Below are positions 1-4,487 of a stretch of DNA of 5,936 nucleotides, in pieces (the first letter of the stretch is position 1; every line of letters starts with the position of its first letter). The notes beneath the pieces were generated by a model that saw only the letters and a program-made list of their open reading frames with translations, had not been told where the DNA came from and searched no databases. The stretch comes from JBBRGK01 sp036741355 (GTDB lineage: Bacteria; Chloroflexota; Dehalococcoidia; CAUJGQ01). The stretch is taken from positions 1 to 5,936 of the forward strand of contig DAINSK010000083.1 in NCBI GenBank assembly GCA_036741355.1, in the 5' to 3' direction. Position numbers and translations under genes: made by a program.

Positions 1-19
1 GGCCCGAGTCGTGCACCCA

Positions 20-72
20 GGGATCGCCCCTTACCCCCAGAATTGGGGGCAAGGGGAAGGGGGATAGGGGGC
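20..72 (+). repeat. GC-rich hairpin repeat downstream of gene 1 (divergent family copy)
   Basis: An imperfect palindrome has arms at 27-38 and 45-56 and a 6-nt loop. It is preceded by GGATCG and followed by AAGGGGG. This order (GATCG, CCCC...GGGG hairpin, AAGGGGG) matches the copy at 4364-4405, so it looks like a diverged member of the same interspersed family. Read on the minus strand, which is the strand of gene 1, the single irregular pair in the stem is a G-U wobble, so the RNA stem is fully paired over 12 bp. There is no T-run after it, so it is not a textbook intrinsic terminator. It could still act as a 3' end stabiliser or a factor-assisted terminator for gene 1. Confidence 0.6.
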
Positions 73-76
73 CCCG

Positions 77-1378
77 TCACCCCAACGGGAACCGCACCAG
101 CGTGTCGACGCAGGCCGTTATCTGGTCGCGGGGGCTGAGGGTCGAGAAGTCGAGCGGCGCTTCGGCGTCGCGTAAGTACCCGGCCTGCCAGCGGCCGGTC
201 AGCGGCTCCTTCCGCCAGACGCCGTAGACCGCCGCCGAAGGCGTCACGCTCTCGACCAGCAGCGATACGGGCGAGCCGGCCGGAAAACCCGACGGCACGA
301 ATAGCGGCGTACAGCCTCCGCTAAGCCTCAACGTGGCCGGCTCCGGCGCCACCGTCACGGTGAGCTGGTCGCCGGCGCTCGCACCCGTTACGACGCCGCT
401 GAACGTGGCCGTCACGTTCGCGTCGCCACCGCGCCCGAACGGCGATAGCTTGACGGCCGCTCCCAGGCAGCTCTGCTTGAAGGGGTAGTCGCCGCCCGCC
501 GGCGGCACGACGATCGCGGAATTGATTGTGTTCGGATCGCCGCAGGGCGCCTGAATACTCTCGGTGAAGCCCACAAACTCCCCGAGATCGGTCGTAAAGG
601 AGATCGTCCCGGGCTCAGCGCCTAGCGCGCCGGGCGCGGCAACGACGGACCTGCACAGCAGGTACGGGCCTTGCCCGAGCGGTGCACATGCGCCTGGAAT
701 GGTGCGCCGGAGCTGCGCCGTCAAGTTCACCGACTCGCCGGCGCCGGAAAGGATGACCGACCGGTCGCTGCTCAAGATGAGCCTGTACGCCGGAGCCGCG
801 AGGTCGATGGACGCACCGGCGACAGCGGTCCTGCCGCCGCCGGCAGATACATATGTAGCCTGCAGCGCGAACGCACCTTCCACCGGCGGAGCCGGCAACG
901 CGGCTCCCGGCATCAGCGCCACGTGAACGGTCAGCGCGTCGGTGCCGCCGGCCATCCGGGAGTCCTCGCTGGGCGCCGTCCCACCGGTGCAGCTACCGGC
1001 CACGCCCGGGTCGCCGCAAGCCACGGAGTAGCTCTGCGATCCGCTTTCGACGATGACCGCGGCACCGGAGACGGTGAACGTGACACTACCTGGAGCGAGC
1101 GCGAAGCTGCCGTCGCCGGCAGCGCCAACGGCTTCAAAGGCAGCCTGGCAGCTCACGACCACGCGCGGATCCAGCACGCCGAGCGCGGCAGGAGTCAGAT
1201 CGTCGCTCTGGATCAATCCATCCTGGGCAACCGGAAAGCCGATCCGCTGTCCGCGTGCGTCGCAGCCCACCGCACCGACAACAGCCGGCGCCTGCGCCGC
1301 AACCCGCCCCGCACCCAGGGTCGCCGCCAGGCAACTCACGACCACCAAGAATAACCACAAATTCACGGAAACGCGCAT
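77..1378 (-). CDS. secreted cysteine-rich Ig-like protein of unknown function
   Basis: This is a 433-aa exported protein whose function is not recognised. Residues 1-30 form a signal peptide: MR, a hydrophobic core (LWLFLVVV), then cleavage probably after AAQA at residue 30. VVSC at 13-16 also fits a lipobox, so a lipoprotein is possible. The mature part has ten cysteines (39, 77, 121, 130, 231, 242, 279, 304, 356, 423), enough for five disulfides. Residues about 198-346 have the strand pattern of a bacterial Ig-like (Big_1-type) domain, with FTTDLGEF and later NVTATFSG. The last 80 residues (GCTPLFVPSGFP... VYGVWRKE... ITACVDT) resemble a C-terminal module I recall from secreted Chloroflexota proteins. 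ATG 1378 was chosen because the signal peptide begins there; a GTG at 1447 would add 23 residues encoded partly by a repeat. No strong Shine-Dalgarno is visible. A possible -10 (AATAAT) lies at 1397-1402. The gene is divergent from the adaptor gene. A surface adhesin or ligand-binding role is only a guess. Confidence 0.8.
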   Translation of the reverse strand: MRVSVNLWLFLVVVSCLAATLGAGRVAAQAPAVVGAVGCDARGQRIGFPVAQDGLIQSDDLTPAALGVLDPRVVVSCQAAFEAVGAAGDGSFALAPGSVTFTVSGAAVIVESGSQSYSVACGDPGVAGSCTGGTAPSEDSRMAGGTDALTVHVALMPGAALPAPPVEGAFALQATYVSAGGGRTAVAGASIDLAAPAYRLILSSDRSVILSGAGESVNLTAQLRRTIPGACAPLGQGPYLLCRSVVAAPGALGAEPGTISFTTDLGEFVGFTESIQAPCGDPNTINSAIVVPPAGGDYPFKQSCLGAAVKLSPFGRGGDANVTATFSGVVTGASAGDQLTVTVAPEPATLRLSGGCTPLFVPSGFPAGSPVSLLVESVTPSAAVYGVWRKEPLTGRWQAGYLRDAEAPLDFSTLSPRDQITACVDTLVRFPLG

Positions 1379-1440
1379 CAGCACCGCCCGAACACAATTA
1401 TTCACCGAAACGCCCCGGCAAACCCACCCCCACCGAGGAG

Positions 1441-1500
1441 ACCTCACCCCCTTCCCCTCTCCGAAACGGAGAGGGGCGATCGTTGGGTGCCGGGTTCGGG
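1441..1500 (-). repeat. interspersed hairpin repeat, CCCCTCTCCG type
   Basis: A perfect 10-bp stem (1454-1463 with 1467-1476) has a 3-nt AAA loop. It is flanked on one side by CCTCACCCCCTT and on the other by CGATCGTTGG (1477-1486) and then CGGGTTCGGG. The same stem, flanks and order appear inverted at 4350-4410. The weak GTG-initiated extension of gene 1 would start inside this repeat, which argues against that start. Confidence 0.85.
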
Positions 1501-1508
1501 CATGGGTG

Positions 1509-1570
1509 CCTAACCCTCCTGTCCCTTCCCGCGCCGGGAAGGGACGATCGTTGGTAGCGGGATTCGGACC
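1509..1570 (-). repeat. interspersed hairpin repeat, TCCCTTCCCG type
   Basis: A perfect 10-bp stem (1522-1531 with 1535-1544) has a 3-nt CGC loop. It is preceded by CCTAACCCTCC and followed by CGATCGTTGG (1545-1554) and GGGATTCGG. Its geometry matches the neighbouring repeat, but the stem sequence differs at three paired positions, each compensated on the other arm. The inverted counterpart is at 4428-4487. Confidence 0.85.
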
Positions 1571-1684
1571 GGATTGCAGCGGCGCGCAACCGGACGCGTG
1601 GCTTCGCGCCCTGCAGCGGCTTTTGCAGCACGGTAGTGCTTAGCAAGCTCCCCTTCCCTCGGAGGGAAGGGGCCGGGGGTTAGG
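1571..1684 (+). repeat. GC module plus CCCCTTCCC hairpin repeat
   Basis: Positions 1571-1611 (ATTGCAGC through CGCGCC) match the reverse complement of 4301-4345 with a few substitutions. An AGCAAGCTCCCC segment then leads into a 9-bp hairpin (1650-1658 with 1664-1672, loop TCGGA), followed by CCGGGGGTTAGG. The same AAGCTCCCC-hairpin order occurs inverted at 4216-4290, in a more degraded form. Together with the two preceding hairpins, this fills most of the 442-bp divergent intergenic region. Confidence 0.7.
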
Positions 1685-1712
1685 CCCGGTGGGGGGCTCT
1701 GGTCGTCCCCAC

Positions 1713-1740
1713 GACTGCCGACTGCCGACTGCCGACTGCC
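1713..1740 (+). repeat. four perfect tandem copies of the heptamer GACTGCC
   Basis: Four uninterrupted copies of GACTGCC (7 x 4 = 28 bp) are followed shortly by AACTAAG and AACTCTC (1744-1757), which continue a 7-nt period in a different sequence. The array lies between the hairpin repeats and the adaptor promoter, in non-coding DNA. It is likely a slippage-prone short tandem repeat. A role as a spacer or binding array upstream of the promoter cannot be excluded. Confidence 0.9.
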
Positions 1741-1760
1741 CCCAACTAAGAACTCTCTCA

Positions 1761-1789
1761 TGCACAACAGCGGCGTCGTTCTCTATACT
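1761..1789 (+). promoter_or_regulatory. putative sigma-70-type promoter of the adaptor gene
   Basis: TGCACA at 1761-1766 (4 of 6 to the -35 consensus) is separated by exactly 17 nt from TATACT at 1784-1789 (5 of 6 to the -10 consensus). Transcription would start near 1796, giving a 5' leader of about 25 nt that contains the Shine-Dalgarno site. This is an AT-rich island in otherwise GC-rich DNA. A second -10-like hexamer, TATAAC at 1798-1803, has no good partner. Confidence 0.45.
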
Positions 1790-1801
1790 TCATACTGTAT
1801 A
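1784..1801. promoter_or_regulatory. possible operator palindrome over the -10 and start region
   Basis: TATAC at 1784-1788 and GTATA at 1797-1801 form an inverted repeat with an 8-nt spacer. Inside it is a second short palindrome, ATAC-T-GTAT (1792-1800), and ATACT occurs twice in direct orientation (1785 and 1792). It overlaps the predicted -10 and transcription start, where a repressor would act. AT-rich ATAC/GTAT palindromes are typical of small winged-helix repressors (PadR- or GntR-like) that often control exporters. No regulator gene is in the window, so its identity is inference. Confidence 0.3.
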
Positions 1802-1808
1802 ACTCTGC

Positions 1809-1814
1809 AGGTGG
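1809..1814 (+). promoter_or_regulatory. Shine-Dalgarno site that fixes the GTG start of the adaptor
   Basis: AGGTGG lies 6 nt before the GTG at 1821. The next in-frame methionine (ATG 1875, residue 19) would fall inside the membrane segment and cut it, so GTG 1821 is the supported start. Confidence 0.6.
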
Positions 1815-1820
1815 TGGATC

Positions 1821-4208
1821 GTGACAGCAATTGGCGCGCTTCGCGGGGGGCAGTGGCGTCTCTCGCCCGGACAGATGATCGCGCTCGGCGCCGCGGTGGT
1901 CGCGGGCCTTTTTCTCGGCTGGTACGGCTTCAGCACCGCTTTCGGCGACGGCAGCCAGGCGGCCGTGCCGATCCAGACGGTCACGCTCCAGCCCACGACG
2001 CTGCGCCAGACCGCCACGACGTCCGGTAACATCGTCGCCACGCAAAGCTCGAAGCTGACCTTCCCAACGGCGGGCCGCCTGGCCAGCCTCAACGTCAAAA
2101 CCGGCCAAGCGGTCAACAAGGGCGACGTCATCGCCACCCTCGACGCCACCCAGCTCAAGATCGCGCTCGATCAGGCGAAATCACAGACCAATACTGCACA
2201 GGCCAAGCTCGACGCGCTGCTGGCCGGCGCCACGCCGGACGTGGTGGAAGCGGCGCGCGCGGCCGTCGAGCAGGGAAAGTCGTCGCAGGCAGCCGCCCAG
2301 GGACAGGTCGCCAACGCGGAGACCGGCAAAGTCACGAATAACAACGCCGTCGGCACCGCGCAGAACCAGGTCCAGACGGCCGCCAATGCGGCCGTCACCG
2401 CCCACGACCAGGTGATCAACGCCCAGAACGGCCTGCAGACGGCGATCAACAACTACCAGGCGCTCGTCAACGGCGCGACGCCCCAGGATGTCGCCGTGAC
2501 GCAGTCGGCGGTGGACTCGGCGCGTGTCTCGCTGGATACGGCGCAGGCCAACTACGACCGACTGGTGAACCATACCGACATCGCGACCCGCCCCGAGACG
2601 TCGGCGCTGATCAGCGCCGGCTCCGCGTACCAGACCGCCCTCGCGGCGCTGGCCAACGCCCAGCCGCAACCGGCGAACCCGCTGGACATCAGTAACCAGC
2701 AACTGGCCGTGCAGACGGCCCAGGCGCAGGTGCAAAGCACCCAGCAGAACGCGGCCGCCGCCCAGGCCGCCGCGGTGACCGCGCAGCAGAACCTGGAAAA
2801 CACTCCCCCGGCGCTCAACTCACCAAGCGTGACCTGTGACCTCTACAGCAACGGGCAGTGCCTCATCGACCACGCCTCAACACCGCCCACTACCGCGGCG
2901 GTGAACGCGGTAACCTCGGCGCAGAACGCGGTTACGGACGCCCAGACGCAGGCCAACAACGCCGCCAGTTCGGTGGTCACCGCGCAGCTTGCCTACCAGA
3001 AGGCGCTGAACGACCTGCAGAAGCTCTTGAACCCCTTTTCTACCCAGGACCTTTCGGGGATTCAGGCGCAGGCAGACGCCTCCCGCCAGCAGCTCGACAT
3101 CGCCCGCCGCAACTTCGACAGCTACATTAATCTGCCCGACCTCGCCATACGCCCCGAGACGACGGCGCTCAACACGGCCCGGTCGGCCTATAACTCGGCC
3201 GTCGCCCAGTACAATCTCAAGGTTGCGCCGCCGAAAGATACCGACGTCGGCAACGCGCAGACGCAGATTTCCAACGCCCAGGCCGCGGTCGACAGCGCCG
3301 GCGCCGCCGAGAGCAGCGCCAACGTCGCCATCAGCAGCGCCGGGCTCGGCGTCTCCAACGCGGCGGCCACCGCGTCCAACTCCGACACCGCGATTAACTC
3401 CGCAACCGCCGGCGTACAGAGCGCCGCCGAAGCCGTGACCAGCGCACAGACAAAGCTGGACCAGGTGACGGCGCCGCCGCTGCCGACCGACGTGACCCAG
3501 GCGGTCGAAGCGGTCAACCAGGCCAAGCTCAGCGTCCAGAACGCGCAAACCAACGTCGACAACGCGACGCTGACGGCGCCGTACTCGGGCGTGATCACGA
3601 GCGTAACCGGCAATCCCGGCGACCAGGTGACCTCCGCGACCATCATGGCCGGCCTCGTCGATCCGGCGCGTGTCGAATTAGACGCCCAGGTGGACGAAAC
3701 GACCTTCGGCCAGATTAAGGTCGGGATGCCCGTGCAGGTGCGGCTCGACGCGCTGCCCGGCCAGGTGCTCAGCGGCGTGGTCACGACGGTCGTACCCAGC
3801 GGCGTGACGACCCAGGGCGTGGTGCTTTTTCCGGTCGTGATTCAGCTCAACACCCAGGGCGGAGTGCCGCCGAACCAGGCGTCAGCCAGCCAGATCACGG
3901 TGATCATCCAGGCAAAAGCCAACGTGCTGGTGGCGCCAAGCGGCTACATCTCTCGCAGCGTGCAGGGACAACCACTCGTTGACGTGATGAAGGACGGAAA
4001 GCGGACGCCGACGGTCGTGACGCTCGGCCTTACCGACACCGCGGGCAACACCGAGATCACGAGCGGCCTCAAAGCCGGCGACCAGATCGCCAAACCGTTG
4101 TCCAAGAAGGGGAGCTCCGGCGCCGCCTTCGGACAGGGAGGCGTACAGGGTCTCAACGGCGCGGGTGGCGGCGCCCGCCCGGCCGCCGGTGGTCCGGGAG
4201 GACGGTAA
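1821..4208 (+). CDS. HlyD/MacA-type membrane fusion (efflux adaptor) protein, very long coil
   Basis: This 795-aa protein is a periplasmic or extracytoplasmic adaptor of the kind that couples an inner-membrane exporter to the outside. One N-terminal membrane helix spans about residues 17-38, with the rest outside. Residues about 68-115 are the first half of a biotinyl/lipoyl-like domain (FPTAGRLASLNVKTGQ...GDVIATLD), and 583-605 the second half (LTAPYSGVITSV..NPGDQV). Then come a beta-barrel (VELDAQVDETTFGQIKVGMPVQV) and a membrane-proximal part to about 745, and a Gly-rich tail at 764-795. Between the lipoyl halves lies a roughly 460-residue Ala/Gln/Asn-rich helical region with Pro/Gly breaks ending in [DT]DV-like motifs. 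Adaptors are usually about 350-450 aa, so the coil is greatly extended. The only cysteines are C339 and C348. Related adaptors normally sit beside MacB-like or other ABC genes; none follows here, as the next gene is convergent. The adaptor class is near certain; the substrate is unknown. Confidence 0.9.
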   Translation: MTAIGALRGGQWRLSPGQMIALGAAVVAGLFLGWYGFSTAFGDGSQAAVPIQTVTLQPTTLRQTATTSGNIVATQSSKLTFPTAGRLASLNVKTGQAVNKGDVIATLDATQLKIALDQAKSQTNTAQAKLDALLAGATPDVVEAARAAVEQGKSSQAAAQGQVANAETGKVTNNNAVGTAQNQVQTAANAAVTAHDQVINAQNGLQTAINNYQALVNGATPQDVAVTQSAVDSARVSLDTAQANYDRLVNHTDIATRPETSALISAGSAYQTALAALANAQPQPANPLDISNQQLAVQTAQAQVQSTQQNAAAAQAAAVTAQQNLENTPPALNSPSVTCDLYSNGQCLIDHASTPPTTAAVNAVTSAQNAVTDAQTQANNAASSVVTAQLAYQKALNDLQKLLNPFSTQDLSGIQAQADASRQQLDIARRNFDSYINLPDLAIRPETTALNTARSAYNSAVAQYNLKVAPPKDTDVGNAQTQISNAQAAVDSAGAAESSANVAISSAGLGVSNAAATASNSDTAINSATAGVQSAAEAVTSAQTKLDQVTAPPLPTDVTQAVEAVNQAKLSVQNAQTNVDNATLTAPYSGVITSVTGNPGDQVTSATIMAGLVDPARVELDAQVDETTFGQIKVGMPVQVRLDALPGQVLSGVVTTVVPSGVTTQGVVLFPVVIQLNTQGGVPPNQASASQITVIIQAKANVLVAPSGYISRSVQGQPLVDVMKDGKRTPTVVTLGLTDTAGNTEITSGLKAGDQIAKPLSKKGSSGAAFGQGGVQGLNGAGGGARPAAGGPGGR
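2463..3248 (+). repeat. protein-level internal repeat in the adaptor coil, 187-residue offset
   Basis: Residues from L215 (LVNGATPQDV, then DIATRPETSALISAGSAY) realign at an offset of 187 with residues from L402 (LLNPFSTQDL, then DLAIRPETTALNTARSAY). Paired landmarks are D223/D410, R257/R444 and T260/T447; D289/D475 are offset by 186. The first copy covers about 2463-2690 and the second about 3024-3248. This indicates an ancient in-gene duplication of a helical block rather than a recent DNA duplication, since the nucleotide sequences have clearly diverged. Confidence 0.65.
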
Positions 4209-4215
4209 GGAACGG

Positions 4216-4290
4216 CCTCTCCCCCGGCCCCTACCCCTACGCCTAACGGGGGGTACTGGTCCCCGATGCGGGGAGGGGAGCTTGAACACG
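4216..4290 (-). repeat. degraded hairpin repeat after the adaptor gene
   Basis: On the minus strand this reads CAAGCTCCCC, then a TCCCCG-CAT-CGGGGA hairpin (4260-4274), then CCCCCCGTTAGG. This is the same order as the repeat ending at 1684 but inverted and with a shorter stem. It begins 8 nt after the adaptor stop codon. It could limit read-through between the convergent adaptor and NRAMP genes, although no T-run is present on either strand. Confidence 0.5.
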
Positions 4291-4300
4291 AGTCTATTAG

Positions 4301-4345
4301 CTGTAGGGGCGCGTTGCCACGCGCCCGGCTGCACGCGGCTGCAAC
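4301..4345 (-). repeat. GC module hairpin GGGCGCGT-TGCC-ACGCGCCC
   Basis: A perfect 8-bp stem (4307-4314 with 4319-4326) has a TGCC loop, followed by GGCTGCACGCGGCTGCAACC. The reverse complement matches 1571-1611 in order and sequence with scattered substitutions. CTGTAGGGGCGC-type palindromes of this kind are a common interspersed motif in large GC-rich bacterial genomes. Confidence 0.65.
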
Positions 4346-4349
4346 CCAG

Positions 4350-4410
4350 CCCGAATCCCTCTCCCAACGATCGCCCCTCTCCGTTTCGGAGAGGGGAAGG
4401 GGGTGAGGTC
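4350..4410 (+). repeat. interspersed hairpin repeat, CCCCTCTCCG type (inverted copy)
   Basis: A 24-bp segment (4350-4373) beginning CCCGAATCCC and ending CCAACGATCG precedes a perfect 10-bp stem (4374-4383 with 4387-4396, loop TTT) and then AAGGGGGTGAGGTC. It is the inverted counterpart of 1441-1500. The stem is identical and the loop is complementary (TTT against AAA). Confidence 0.85.
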
Positions 4411-4427
4411 CCCGACGCTGCACGCCG

Positions 4428-4487
4428 CCCGAATCCCTCTCCCAACGATCGTCCCTTCCCGTATCGGGAAGGGATACGAGGGTTAGG
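4428..4487 (+). repeat. interspersed hairpin repeat, TCCCTTCCCG type, overlapping the NRAMP 3' end
   Basis: The same 24-bp leader as at 4350 recurs exactly at 4428-4451, a direct repeat with a 78-bp period. It precedes a 10-bp stem (4452-4461 with 4465-4474, loop TAT) and a GAGGGTTAGG tail. The TTA of that tail (4483-4485) is the stop codon of the NRAMP gene read on the minus strand. The inverted counterpart is 1509-1570. Confidence 0.85.

Noticed and set aside
1441..1447. GTG 1447 as the start of gene 1
   Set aside because: It lies inside an interspersed repeat and would place a 23-residue polar, Cys-containing extension before a complete signal peptide that begins at 1378.
671..1643. Plus-strand open frames opposite gene 1 and its upstream region
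   Set aside because: The translations are Arg/Pro/Ala-rich without motifs. The minus-strand gene has a clear signal peptide and domain pattern.
1441..1740. Possible CRISPR array from spaced GC-rich repeats
   Set aside because: The repeats are palindromic modules of unequal spacing with shared rather than unique spacers, and the GACTGCC units are directly tandem. No cas gene is present.
2877..3548. Minus-strand open frame of 223 codons inside the adaptor gene
   Set aside because: Antisense shadow of the Ala/Gln coil. The translation is low-complexity Arg/Gly/Val with no family features.
4216..4474. Intrinsic terminators at the convergent hairpins
   Set aside because: Strong stems are present, but none is followed by a T-run on either strand, so a classical rho-independent terminator cannot be claimed.
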